Positions 11,757 to 24,600 of a stretch of DNA of 64,000 bases are shown piece by piece (position 1 is the stretch's first letter; the number at the start of each line of letters is the position of its first letter). The stretch lies in the NCBI GenBank assembly GCA_036245805.1, contig BTRK01000004.1:7998001-8062000 (forward strand), in the 5' to 3' direction. The notes beneath the pieces are model-generated. The model ran no database searches. It saw only the letters and a list, made by a program, of their open reading frames with translations, and was not told the DNA's origin. The translations under genes and the position numbers were made by a program. The DNA comes from Pristionchus mayeri. Lineage: Eukaryota; Nematoda; Chromadorea; Rhabditida; Neodiplogasteridae.

Positions 11757-13430
11757 ACCTCTTTTCAAATCTTCTCGGCCTTTTGGCTAAGATAACCGCT
11801 TCTCAACCCTTCTCGGCCTTTTGGCTGAGATAACCGCTTCTCAACCCTTCTCGGCCTTTTGGCTGAGATAACCGCTTCTCAAATCTTCTCGGCCTTTTGG
11901 CTAAGATAACCGCTTCTCAAATCTTCTCGGCCTTTTGGCTAAGATAACCGCTTCTGAATCCTTCTCGACCTTTTGGCTAAGATAACCGCTTCTCAACCCT
12001 TCTCAGCCTTTTGGCTAAGATAACCGCTTCTTAACCCTTCTCGGCCTTTTGGCTAAGATAACCTCTTTTCAAATCTTCTCGGCCTTTTGGCTAAGATAAC
12101 CGCTTCTCAAATCTTCTCGGCCTTTTGGCTAAGATAACCGCTTCTCAACCCTTCTCAGCCTTTTGGCTAAGATAACCGCTTCTTAACCCTTCTCAGCCTT
12201 GTGGCTAAGATAACCGCTTCTCAAATCTTATCTGCCTTTTGGCTAAGATAACCTCTTTTCAAATCTTCTCGGCCTTTTGGCTAAGATAACCGCTTCTCAA
12301 ATCTTCTCGGCCTTTTGTCTAAGATAACCGCTTCTGAATCCTTCTCGACCTTTTGGCTAAGATAACCGCTTCTCAACCCTTCTCAGCCTTTTGGCTAAGA
12401 TAACGGCTTCTCAACCCTTCTCGGCCTTTTGGCTAAGATAACCTCTTTTCAAATCTTCTCGGCCTTTTGGCTAAGATAACCGCTTCTCAACCCTTCTCGG
12501 CCTTTTGGCTGAGATAACCGCTTCTCAACCCTTCTCGGCCTTTTGGCTGAGATAACCGCTTCTCAAATCTTCTCGGCCTTTTGGCTAAGATAACCTCTTT
12601 TCAAATCTTCTCGGCCTTTTGGCTAAGATAACCGCTTCTCAACCCTTCTCGGCCTTTTGGCTGAGATAACCGCTTCTCAACCCTTCTCGGCCTTTTGGCT
12701 GAGATAACCGCTTCTCAAATCTTCTCGGCCTTTTGGCTAAGATAACCGCTTCTCAAATCTTCTCGGCCTTTTGGCTAAGATAACCGCTTCTGAATCCTTC
12801 TCGACCTTTTGGCTAAGATAACCGCTTCTCAACCCTTCTCAGCCTTTTGGCTAAGATAACCGCTTCTTAACCCTTCTCGGCCTTTTGGCTAAGATAACCT
12901 CTTTTCAAATCTTCTCGGCCTTTTGGCTAAGATAACCGCTTCTCAAATCTTCTCGGCCTTTTGGCTAAGATAACCGCTTCTCAACCCTTCTCAGCCTTTT
13001 GGCTAAGATAACCGCTTCTTAACCCTTCTCAGCCTTGTGGCTAAGATAACCGCTTCTCAAATCTTATCTGCCTTTTGGCTAAGATAACCTCTTTTCAAAT
13101 CTTCTCGGCCTTTTGGCTAAGATAACCGCTTCTCAAATCTTCTCGGCCTTTTGTCTAAGATAACCGCTTCTGAATCCTTCTCGACCTTTTGGCTAAGATA
13201 ACCGCTTCTCAACCCTTCTCAGCCTTTTGGCTAAGATAACGGCTTCTCAACCCTTCTCGGCCTTTTGGCTAAGATAACCTCTTTTCAAATCTTCTCGGCC
13301 TTTTGGCTAAGATAACCGCTTCTCAACCCTTCTCGGCCTTTTGGCTGAGATAACCGCTTCTCAACCCTTCTCGGCCTTTTGGCTGAGATAACCGCTTCTC
13401 AAATCTTCTCGGCCTTTTGGCTAAGATAAC
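11757..13430 (+). repeat. 836-bp (22-monomer) tandem duplication
   Basis: The segment 11,757 to about 12,594 repeats at 12,593 to about 13,430. Matching markers are CTCTTTT at 11,759 and 12,595, and TGAATCC at 11,955/12,791 and 12,335/13,171. A further partial copy follows with a 798-bp (later 797-bp) offset. Copies look nearly identical by eye. Confidence 0.8.
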
Positions 13431-13660
13431 CGCTTCTCAAATCTTCTCGGCCTTTTGGCTAAGATAACCGCTTCTGAATCCTTCTCGACCTTTTGGCTGA
13501 GATAACCGCTTCTCAAATCTTCTCGGCCTTTTGGCTAAGATAACCGCTTCTCAAATCTTCTCGGCCTTTTGGCTAAGATAACCGCTTCTGAATCCTTCTC
13601 GACCTTTTGGCTAAGATAACCGCTTCTCAACCCTTCTCAGCCTTTTGGCTAAGATAACCG

Positions 13661-13671
13661 CTTCTTACCCT
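13661..13671 (+). other. Private one-base deletion in a monomer (CTTCTTACCC)
   Basis: The usual CTTCTTAACCC has lost one A, giving a 37-bp monomer. It is the only one-base-short unit in the window that is not of the CCGTTCT type. It explains the 797-bp rather than 798-bp offset of the blocks that follow. Confidence 0.85.
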
Positions 13672-15439
13672 TCTCGGCCTTTTGGCTAAGATAACCTCTT
13701 TTCAAATCTTCTCGGCCTTTTGGCTAAGATAACCGCTTCTCAAATCTTCTCGGCCTTTTGGCTAAGATAACCGCTTCTCAACCCTTCTCAGCCTTTTGGC
13801 TAAGATAACCGCTTCTTAACCCTTCTCAGCCTTGTGGCTAAGATAACCGCTTCTCAAATCTTATCTGCCTTTTGGCTAAGATAACCTCTTTTCAAATCTT
13901 CTCGGCCTTTTGGCTAAGATAACCGCTTCTCAAATCTTCTCGGCCTTTTGTCTAAGATAACCGCTTCTGAATCCTTCTCGACCTTTTGGCTAAGATAACC
14001 GCTTCTCAACCCTTCTCAGCCTTTTGGCTAAGATAACGGCTTCTCAACCCTTCTCGGCCTTTTGGCTAAGATAACCTCTTTTCAAATCTTCTCGGCCTTT
14101 TGGCTAAGATAACCGCTTCTCAACCCTTCTCGGCCTTTTGGCTGAGATAACCGCTTCTCAACCCTTCTCGGCCTTTTGGCTGAGATAACCGCTTCTCAAA
14201 TCTTCTCGGCCTTTTGGCTAAGATAACCGCTTCTCAAATCTTCTCGGCCTTTTGGCTAAGATAACCGCTTCTGAATCCTTCTCGACCTTTTGGCTGAGAT
14301 AACCGCTTCTCAAATCTTCTCGGCCTTTTGGCTAAGATAACCGCTTCTCAACCCTTCTCGGCCTTTTGGCTAAGATAACCGCTTCTCAAATCTTCTCGGC
14401 CTTTTGGCTAAGATAACCGCATCTCAAATCTTCTCGGCCTTTTGTCTAAGATAACCGCTTCTGAATCCTTCTCGACCTTTTGGCTAAGATAACCGCTTCT
14501 CAACCCTTCTCAGCCTTTTGGCTAAGATAACGGCTTCTCAACTCTTCTCGGCCTTTTGGCTAAGATAACCTCTTTTCAAATCTTCTCGGCCTTTTGGCTA
14601 AGATAACCGCTTCTCAACCCTTCTCGGCCTTTTGGCTGAGATAACCGCTTCTCAACCCTTCTCGGCCTTTTGGCTGAGATAACCGCTTCTCAAATCTTCT
14701 CGGCCTTTTGGCTAAGATAACCGCTTCTCAAATCTTCTCGGCCTTTTGGCTAAGATAACCGCTTCTGAATCCTTCTCGACCTTTTGGCTAAGATAACCGC
14801 TTCTCAACCCTTCTCAGCCTTTTGGCTAAGATAACGGCTTCTCAACCCTTCTCGGCCTTTTGGCTAAGATAACCTCTTTTCAAATCTTCTCGGCCTTTTG
14901 GCTAAGATAACCGCTTCTCAAATCTTCTCGGCCTTTTGGCTAAGATAACCGCTTCTCAACCCTTCTCAGCCTTTTGGCTAAGATAACCGCTTCTTAACCC
15001 TTCTCAGCCTTGTGGCTAAGATAACCGCTTCTCAAATCTTATCTGCCTTTTGGCTAAGATAACCTCTTTTCAAATCTTCTCGGCCTTTTGGCTAAGATAA
15101 CCGCTTCTCAAATCTTCTCGGCCTTTTGTCTAAGATAACCGCTTCTGAATCCTTCTCGACCTTTTGGCTAAGATAACCGCTTCTCAACCCTTCTCAGCCT
15201 TTTGGCTAAGATAACGGCTTCTCAACCCTTCTCGGCCTTTTGGCTAAGATAACCTCTTTTCAAATCTTCTCGGCCTTTTGGCTAAGATAACCGCTTCTCA
15301 AATCTTCTCGGCCTTTTGGCTAAGATAACCGCTTCTCAACCCTTCTCGGCGTTTTGGCTAAGATAACCGCTTCTCAAATCTTATCTGCCTTTTGGCTAAG
15401 ATAACCTCTTTTCAAATCTTCTCGGCCTTTTGGCTAAGA

Positions 15440-17374
15440 TAACCGCTTCTCAAATCTTCTCGGCCTTTTGGCTAAGATAACCGCTTCTCAAATCTTCTCG
15501 GCCTTTTGGCTAAGATAACCGCTTCTGAATCCTTCTCGACCTTTTGGCTGAGATAACCGCTTCTCAAATCTTCTCGGCCTTTTGGCTAAGATAACCGCTT
15601 CTCAACCCTTCTCGGCCTTTTGGCTAAGATAACCGCTTCTCAAATCTTCTCGGCCTTTTGGCTAAGATAACCGCATCTCAAATCTTCTCGGCCTTTTGGC
15701 TAAGATAACCGCTACTCAATCCTTCTCGGCCTTTTGGCTGAGATAACCGCTTCTCAAATCTTCTCGGCCTTTTGGCTAAGATGACCGCTTCTCAACCCTT
15801 CTCAGCCTTTTGGCTAAGATAACCGCTTCTCAACCCTTCTCGGCCTTTTGGCTAAGATAACCGCTTCTCAAATCTTATCTGCCTTTTGGCTAAGATAACC
15901 GCTTCTCAAATCTTCTCGGCCTTTTGGCTAAGATAACCGCTTCTCAACCCTTCTCGGCGTTTTGGCTAAGATAACCGCTTCTCAAATCTTATCTGCCTTT
16001 TGGCTAAGATAACCTCTTTTCAAATCTTCTCGGCCTTTTGGCTAAGATAACCGCTTCTCAAATCTTCTCGGCCTTTTGGCTAAGATAACCGCTTCTCAAC
16101 ACTTCTCGGCCTTTTGGCTAAGATAACCGCTTCTCAACACTTCTCGGCCTTTTGGCTGAGATAACCGCTTCTCAAATCTTCTCGGCCTTTTGGCTATGAT
16201 AACCGCTTCTCAAATCTTCTCGGCCTTTTGGCTAAGATAACCGCTTCTGAATCCTTCTCGACCTTTTGGCTGAGATAACCGCTTCTCAAATCTTCTCGGC
16301 CTTTTGGCTAAGATAACCGCTTCTCAACCCTTCTCGGCCTTTTGGCTAAGATAACCGCTTCTCAAATCTTCTCGGCCTTTTGGCTAAGATAACCGCATCT
16401 CAAATCTTCTCGGCCTTTTGGCTAAGATAACCGCTACTCAATCCTTCTCGGCCTTTTGGCTGAGATAACCGCTTCTCAAATCTTCTCGGCCTTTTGGCTA
16501 AGATGACCGCTTCTCAACCCTTCTCAGCCTTTTGGCTAAGATAACCGCTTCTCAACCCTTCTCGGCCTTTTGGCTAAGATAACCGCTTCTCAAATCTTAT
16601 CTGCCTTTTGGCTAAGATAACCGCTTCTCAAATCTTCTCGGCCTTTTGGCTAAGATAACCGCTTCTCAACCCTTCTCGGCGTTTTGGCTAAGATAACCGC
16701 TTCTCAAATCTTATCTGCCTTTTGGCTAAGATAACCTCTTTTCAAATCTTCTCGGCCTTTTGGCTAAGATAACCGCTTCTCAAATCTTCTCGGCCTTTTG
16801 GCTAAGATAACCGCTTCTCAACACTTCTCGGCCTTTTGGCTAAGATAACCGCTTCTCAACACTTCTCGGCCTTTTGGCTGAGATAACCGCTTCTCAAATC
16901 TTCTCGGCCTTTTGGCTAAGATAACCGCTTCTCAAATCTTCTCGGCCTTTTGGCTAAGATAACCGCTTCTGAATCCTTCTCGACCTTTTGGCTGAGATAA
17001 CCGCTTCTCAAATCTTCTCGGCCTTTTGGCTAAGATAACCGCTTCTCAACCCTTCTCGGCCTTTTGGCTAAGATAACCGCTTCTCAAATCTTCTCGGCCT
17101 TTTGGCTAAGATAACCGCATCTCAAATCTTCTCGGCCTTTTGGCTAAGATAACCGCTACTCAATCCTTCTCGGCCTTTTGGCTGAGATAACCGCTTCTCA
17201 AATCTTCTCGGCCTTTTGGCTAAGATGACCGCTTCTCAACCCTTCTCAGCCTTTTGGCTAAGATAACCGCTTCTCAACCCTTCTCGGCCTTTTGGCTAAG
17301 ATAACCGCTTCTCAAATCTTATCTGCCTTTTGGCTAAGATAACCGCTTCTCAAATCTTCTCGGCCTTTTGGCTA
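15440..17374 (+). repeat. 722-bp (19-monomer) higher-order repeat, about 2.7 copies
   Basis: Three markers recur at exactly 722 bp: TGAATCC at 15,526/16,248/16,970, GATGACC at about 15,780/16,502/17,224, and the GGCGTTTTGG variant at 15,957/16,679. The third copy ends early near 17,374. Within each copy the order of variant monomers is preserved: TGAATCC, CGCATCTC, CTACTCAATCC, GATGACC, CTTATCTGCC. Confidence 0.85.
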
Positions 17375-18829
17375 AGATAACCGCTTCTCAACACTTCTCG
17401 GCCTTTTGGCTAAGATAACCGCTTCTCAACCCTTCTCGGCCTTTTGGCTAAGATAACCGCTTCTCAAATCTTATCTGCCTTTTGGCTAAGATAACCGCTT
17501 CTCAAATCTTCTCGGCCTTTTGGCTAAGATAACCGCTTCTCAACACTTCTCGGCCTTTTGGCTAAGATAACCGCTTCTCAACACTTCTCGGCCTTTTGGC
17601 TGAGATAACCGCTTCTCAAATCTTCTCGGCCTTTTGGCTAAGATAACCGCTTCTCAACCCTTCTCAGCCTTTTGGCTAAGATAACCGCTACTCAACCCTT
17701 CTCAGCCTTTTGGCTAAGATAACCTCTTTTCAAATCTTCTCGGCCTTTTGGCTAAGATAACCGCTTCTCAAATCTTCTCGGCCTTTTGGCTAAGATAACC
17801 GCTTCTCAACACTTCTCGGCCTTTTGGCTAAGATAACCGCTTCTCAACACTTCTCGGCCTTTTGGCTGAGATAACCGCTTCTCAAATCTTCTCGGCCTTT
17901 TGGCTAAGATAACCGCTTCTCAAATCTTCTCGGCCTTTTGGCTAAGATAACCGCTTCTGAATCCTTCTCGACCTTTTGGCTGAGATAACCGCTTCTCAAA
18001 TCTTCTCGGCCTTTTGGCTAAGATAACCGCTTCTCAACCCTTCTCGGCCTTTTGGCTAAGATAACCGCTTCTCAAATCTTCTCGGCCTTTTGGCTAAGAT
18101 AACCGCATCTCAAATCTTCTCGGCCTTTTGGCTAAGATAACCGCTACTCAATCCTTCTCGGCCTTTTGGCTGAGATAACCGCTTCTCAAATCTTCTCGGC
18201 CTTTTGGCTAAGATAACCGCTTCTCAACCCTTCTCGGCCTTTTGGCTAAGATAACCGCATCTCAAATCTTCTCGGCCTTTTGGCTAAGATAACCGCTTCT
18301 CAACCCTTCTCGGCCTTTTGGCTAAGATAACCGCTTCTCAAATCTTATCTGCCTTTTGGCTAAGATAACCGCTACTCAATCCTTCTCGGCCTTTTGGCTG
18401 AGATAACCGCTTCTCAAATCTTCTCGGCCTTTTGGCTAAGATAACCGCTTCTCAACCCTTCTCGGCCTTTTGGCTAAGATAACCGCATCTCAAATCTTCT
18501 CGGCCTTTTGGCTAAGATAACCGCTACTCAATCCTTCTCGGCCTTTTGGCTGAGATAACCGCTTCTCAACCCTTCTCAGCCTTTTGGCTAAGATAACCGC
18601 TTCTCAACCCTTCTCGGCCTTTTGGCTAAGATAACCGCTTCTCAAATCTTATCTGCCTTTTGGCTAAGATAACCGCTTCTCAAATCTTCTCGGCCTTTTG
18701 GCTAAGATAACCGCTTCTCAACACTTCTCGGCCTTTTGGCTAAGATAACCGCTTCTCAACCCTTCTCGGCCTTTTGGCTAAGATAACCGCTTCTCAAATC
18801 TTATCTGCCTTTTGGCTAAGATAACCGCT

Positions 18830-19936
18830 TCTCAAATCTTCTCGGCCTTTTGGCTAAGATAACCGCTTCTCAACACTTCTCGGCCTTTTGGCTAAGATAA
18901 CCGCTTCTCAACACTTCTCGGCCTTTTGGCTGAGATAACCGCTTCTCAAATCTTCTCGGCCTTTTGGCTAAGATAACCGCTTCTCAACCCTTCTCAGCCT
19001 TTTGGCTAAGATAACCGCTACTCAACCCTTCTCAGCCTTTTGGCTAAGATAACCGCTTCTCAAATCTTATCTGCCTTTTGGCTAAGATAACCGCTTCTCA
19101 AATCTTCTCGGCCTTTTGGCTGAGATAACCGCTTCTCATATCTTCTCGGCCTTTTGGCTGAGATAACCGCTTCTCAACCCTTCTCAGCCTTTTGGCTAAG
19201 ATAACCGCTTCTCAACCCTTCTCGGCCTTTTGGCTAAGATAACCTCTTTTCAAATCTTCTCGGCCTTTTGGCTGAGATAACCGCTTCTCAAATATTCCCG
19301 GCCTTATGGCTGAGATCACAGTTTCTCAACCCTTCTCGGTCTTTTGGCTGAGATAACCGCTTCTCAAATCTTCTCGGCCTTTTGGCTAAGATAACCGCTT
19401 CTCAACACTTCTCGGCCTTTTGGCTAAGATAACCGCTTCTCAACACTTCTCGGCCTTTTGGCTGAGATAACCGCTTCTCAAATCTTCTCGGCCTTTTGGC
19501 TAAGATAACCGCTTCTCAACCCTTCTCAGCCTTTTGGCTAAGATAACCGCTACTCAACCCTTCTCAGCCTTTTGGCTAAGATAACCGCTTCTCAAATCTT
19601 ATCTGCCTTTTGGCTAAGATAACCGCTTCTCAAATCTTCTCGGCCTTTTGGCTGAGATAACCGCTTCTCATATCTTCACGGCCTTTTGGCTGAGATAACC
19701 GCTTCTCAACCCTTCTCAGCCTTTTGGCTAAGATAACCGCTTCTCAACCCTTCTCGGCCTTTTGGCTAAGATAACCTCTTTTCAAATCTTCTCGGCCTTT
19801 TGGCTGAGATAACCGCTTCTCAAATATTCCCGGCCTTATGGCTGAGATCACAGTTTCTCAACCCTTCTCGGTCTTTTGGCTGAGATAACCGCTTCTCAAA
19901 TCTTCTCGGCCTTTTGGCTAAGATAACCGCTTCTCA
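18830..19936 (+). repeat. 532-bp (14-monomer) tandem duplication
   Basis: GCTACTCAACCC occurs at 19,017 and 19,549, and the divergent AAATATTCCC monomer at 19,290 and 19,822; both pairs are 532 bp apart. Matching begins near 18,830 and stops near 19,936. One private change (CTTCACGG near 19,676 instead of CTTCTCGG) separates the copies. Confidence 0.8.
19290..19327 (+). repeat. Divergent TTAT-loop monomer, first of 11 copies
   Basis: This monomer reads AAATATTCCCGG, CCTTATGG, CTGAGATCACAG, TTTCTC, with several linked changes from consensus. The loop is TTAT instead of TTTT, and the joint reads GATCACAG instead of GATAACCG. Other copies start at 19,822, 22,862, 24,154, 25,940, 27,232, 30,576, 34,072, 35,440, 36,162 and 37,530. 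All spacings are multiples of 38 bp (19, 34, 36, 47, 80, 88 or 92 monomers, and 14 for the first pair). It serves as a good anchor for the higher-order structure of this domain. Confidence 0.9.
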
Positions 19937-21669
19937 AATCTTCTCGGCCTTTTGGCTAAGATAACCGCTTCTGAATCCTTCTCGACCTTTTGGCTGAGAT
20001 AACCGCTTCTCAAATCTTCTCGGCCTTTTGGCTAAGATAACCGCTTCTCAACCCTTCTCGGCCTTTTGGCTAAGATAACCGCTTCTCAAATCTTATCTGC
20101 CTTTTGGCTAAGATAACCGCTTCTCAAATCTTCTCGGCCTTTTGGCTAAGATAACCGCTTCTCAACCCTTCTCGGCGTTTTGGCTAAGATAACCGCTTCT
20201 CAAATCTTCTCGGCCTTTTGGCTAAGATAACCGCTTCTCAACCCTTCTCAGCCTTTTGGCTAAGATAACCGCTACTCAACCCTTCTCAGCCTTTTGGCTA
20301 AGATAACCGCTTCTCAAATCTTATCTGCCTTTTGGCTAAGATAACCGCTTCTCAAATCTTCTCGGCCTTTTGGCTGAGATAACCGCTTCTCAACCCTTCT
20401 CGGCCTTTTGGCTAAGATAACCGCTTCTCAAATCTTCTCGGCCTTTTGGCTAAGATAACCGCTTCTCAACACTTCTCGGCCTTTTGGCTAAGATAACCGC
20501 TTCTCAACACTTCTCGGCCTTTTGGCTGAGATAACCGCTTCTCAAATCTTCTCGGCCTTTTGGCTAAGATAACCGCTTCTCAAATCTTCTCGGCCTTTTG
20601 GCTAAGATAACCGCTTCTGAATCCTTCTCGACCTTTTGGCTGAGATAACCGCTTCTCAAATCTTCTCGGCCTTTTGGCTAAGATAACCGCTTCTCAACCC
20701 TTCTCGGCCTTTTGGCTAAGATAACCGCTTCTCAAATCTTCTCGGCCTTTTGGCTAAGATAACCGCATCTCAAATCTTCTCGGCCTTTTGGCTAAGATAA
20801 CCGCTACTCAATCCTTCTCGGCCTTTTGGCTGAGATAACCGCTTCTCAAATCTTCTCGGCCTTTTGGCTAAGATGACCGCTTCTCAACCCTTCTCAGCCT
20901 TTTGGCTAAGATAACCGCTTCTCAACCCTTCTCGGCCTTTTGGCTAAGATAACCGCTTCTCAAATCTTATCTGCCTTTTGGCTAAGATAACCGCTTCTCA
21001 AATCTTCTCGGCCTTTTGGCTAAGATAACCGCTTCTCAACCCTTCTCGGCCTTTTGGCTAAGATAACCGCTTCTCAAATCTTCTCGGCCTTTTGGCTAAG
21101 ATAACCGCTTCTCAACACTTCTCGGCCTTTTGGCTAAGATAACCGCTTCTCAACACTTCTCGGCCTTTTGGCTGAGATAACCGCTTCTCAAATCTTATCT
21201 GCCTTTTGGCTAAGATAACCTCTTTTCAAATCTTCTCGGCCTTTTGGCTAAGATAACCGCTTCTCAAATCTTCTCGGCCTTTTGGCTAAGATAACCGCTT
21301 CTCAACCCTTCTCGGCCTTTTGGCTAAGATAACCGCTTCTCAAATCTTATCTGCCTTTTGGCTAAGATAACCGCTTCTCAAATCTTCTCGGCCTTTTGGC
21401 TAAGATAACCGCTTCTCAACCCTTCTCGGCGTTTTGGCTAAGATAACCGCTTCTCAAATCTTCTCGGCCTTTTGGCTAAGATAACCGCTTCTCAACCCTT
21501 CTCAGCCTTTTGGCTAAGATAACCGCTACTCAACCCTTCTCAGCCTTTTGGCTAAGATAACCGCTTCTCAAATCTTATCTGCCTTTTGGCTAAGATAACC
21601 GCTTCTCAAATCTTCTCGGCGTTTTGGCTGAGATAACCGCTTCTCAACCCTTCTCGGCCTTTTGGCTAA

Positions 21670-24600
21670 GATAACCGCTTCTCAAATCTTCTCGGCCTTT
21701 TGGCTAAGATAACCGCTTCTCAACACTTCTCGGCCTTTTGGCTAAGATAACCGCTTCTCAACACTTCTCGGCCTTTTGGCTGAGATAACCGCTTCTCAAA
21801 TCTTCTCGGCCTTTTGGCTAAGATAACCGCTTCTCAAATCTTCTCGGCCTTTTGGCTAAGATAACCGCTTCTGAATCCTTCTCGACCTTTTGGCTGAGAT
21901 AACCGCTTCTCAAATCTTCTCGGCCTTTTGGCTAAGATAACCGCTTCTCAACCCTTCTCGGCCTTTTGGCTAAGATAACCGCTTCTCAAATCTTCTCGGC
22001 CTTTTGGCTAAGATAACCGCATCTCAAATCTTCTCGGCCTTTTGGCTAAGATAACCGCTACTCAATCCTTCTCGGCCTTTTGGCTGAGATAACCGCTTCT
22101 CAAATCTTCTCGGCCTTTTGGCTAAGATGACCGCTTCTCAACCCTTCTCAGCCTTTTGGCTAAGATAACCGCTTCTCAACCCTTCTCGGCCTTTTGGCTA
22201 AGATAACCGCTTCTCAAATCTTATCTGCCTTTTGGCTAAGATAACCGCTTCTCAAATCTTCTCGGCCTTTTGGCTAAGGTAACCGCTTCTCAACCCTTCT
22301 CGGCCTTTTGGCTAAGATAACCGCTTCTCAAATCTTATCTGCCTTTTGGCTAAGATAACCTCTTTTCAAATCTTCTCGGCCTTTTGGCTAAGATAACCGC
22401 TTCTCAAATCTTCTCGGCCTTTTGGCTAAGATAACCGCTTCTCAACACTTCTCGGCCTTTTGGCTAAGATAACCGCTTCTCAACACTTCTCGGCCTTTTG
22501 GCTGAGATAACCGCTTCTCAAATCTTCTCGGCCTTTTGGCTAAGATAACCGCTTCTCAACCCTTCTCAGCCTTTTGGCTAAGATAACCGCTACTCAACCC
22601 TTCTCAGCCTTTTGGCTAAGATAACCGCTTCTCAAATCTTATCTGCCTTTTGGCTAAGATAACCGCTTCTCAAATCTTCTCGGCCTTTTGGCTGAGATAA
22701 CCGCTTCTCATATCTTCTCGGCCTTTTGGCTGAGATAACCGCTTCTCAACCCTTCTCAGCCTTTTGGCTAAGATAACCGCTTCTCAACCCTTCTCGGCCT
22801 TTTGGCTAAGATAACCTCTTTTCAAATCTTCTCGGCCTTTTGGCTGAGATAACCGCTTCTCAAATATTCCCGGCCTTATGGCTGAGATCACAGTTTCTCA
22901 ACCCTTCTCGGCCTTTTGGCTGAGATAACCGCTTCTCAAATCTTCTCGGCCTTTTGGCTAAGATAACCGCTTCTCAAATCTTCTCGGCCTTTTGGCTAAG
23001 ATAACCGCTTCTGAATCCTTCTCGACCTTTTGGCTGAGATAACCGCTTCTCAAATCTTCTCGGCCTTTTGGCGAAGATAACCGCTTCTCAACCCTTCTCG
23101 GCCTTTTGGCTAAGATAACCGCTTCTCAAATCTTCTCGGCCTTTTGGCTAAGATAACCGCATCTCAAATCTTCTCGGCCTTTTGGCTAAGATAACCGCTA
23201 CTCAATCCTTCTCGGCCTTTTGGCTGAGATAACCGCTTCTCAAATCTTCTCGGCCTTTTGGCTAAGATGACCGCTTCTCAACCCTTCTCAGCCTTTTGGC
23301 TAAGATAACCGCTTCTCAACCCTTCTCGGCCTTTTGGCTAAGATAACCGCTTCTCAAATCTTATCTGCCTTTTGGCTAAGATAACCGCTTCTCAAATCTT
23401 CTCGGCCTTTTGGCTAAGATAACCGCTTCTCAACCCTTCTCGGCGTTTTGGCTAAGATAACCGCTTCTCAAATCTTATCTGCCTTTTGCCTAAGATAACC
23501 TCTTTTCAAATCTTCTCGGCCTTTTGGCTAAGATAACCGCTTCTCAAATCTTCTCGGCCTTTTGGCTAAGATAACCGCTTCTCAACACTTCTCGGCCTTT
23601 TGGCTAAGATAACCGCTTCTCAACACTTCTCGGCCTTTTGGCTGAGATAACCGCTTCTCAAATCTTCTCGGCCTTTTGGCTAAGATAACCGCTTCTCAAA
23701 TCTTCTCGGCCTTTTGGCTAAGATAACCGCTTCTCAAATCTTCTCGGCCTTTTGGCTAAGATAACCGCTTCTGAATCCTTCTCGACCTTTTGGCTGAGAT
23801 AACCGCTTCTCAAATCTTCTCGGCCTTTTGGCTAAGATAACCGCTTCTCAACCCTTCTCGGCCTTTTGGCTAAGATAACCGCTTCTCAAATCTTCTCGGC
23901 CTTTTGGCTAAGATAACCGCATCTCAAATCTTCTCGGCCTTTTGGCTAAGATAACCGCTACTCAATCCTTCTCGGCCTTTTGGCTGAGATAACCGCTTCT
24001 CATATCTTCTCGGCCTTTTGGCTGAGATAACCGCTTCTCAACCCTTCTCAGCCTTTTGGCTAAGATAACCGCTTCTCAACCCTTCTCGGCCTTTTGGCTA
24101 AGATAACCTCTTTTCAAATCTTCTCGGCCTTTTGGCTGAGATAACCGCTTCTCAAATATTCCCGGCCTTATGGCTGAGATCACAGTTTCTCAACCCTTCT
24201 CGGCCTTTTGGCTGAGATAACCGCTTCTCAAATCTTCTCGGCCTTTTGGCTAAGATAACCGCTTCTCAAATCTTCTCGGCCTTTTGGCTAAGATAACCGC
24301 TTCTGAATCCTTCTCGACCTTTTGGCTGAGATAACCGCTTCTCAAATCTTCTCGGCCTTTTGGCTAAGATAACCGCTTCTCAACCCTTCTCGGCCTTTTG
24401 GCTAAGATAACCGCTTCTCAAATCTTCTCGGCCTTTTGGCTAAGATAACCGCATCTCAAATCTTCTCGGCCTTTTGGCTAAGATAACCGCTACTCAATCC
24501 TTCTCGGCCTTTTGGCTGAGATAACCGCTTCTCAAATCTTCTCGGCCTTTTGGCTAAGATGACCGCTTCTCAACCCTTCTCAGCCTTTTGGCTAAGATAA

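Larger units (their letters stand above)
9371..15440. repeat. Domain B: short higher-order repeats marked by TGAATCC/CGACC monomers
   Basis: This stretch is marked by monomers reading CTTCTGAATCC with CTCGACC, by GGCTTCTCAACCC (ACGG in place of ACCG) and by CTTCTTAACCC. TGAATCC markers at 9,561, 9,941, 10,245, 10,701, 10,891, 11,347, 11,955, 12,335, 12,791 and 13,171 are 190, 304, 380, 456 or 608 bp apart, all multiples of 38. Private changes such as TTTTGTCTAAG and CCTTGTGGC recur with the blocks, so block copying is recent compared with mutation. Confidence 0.8.
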
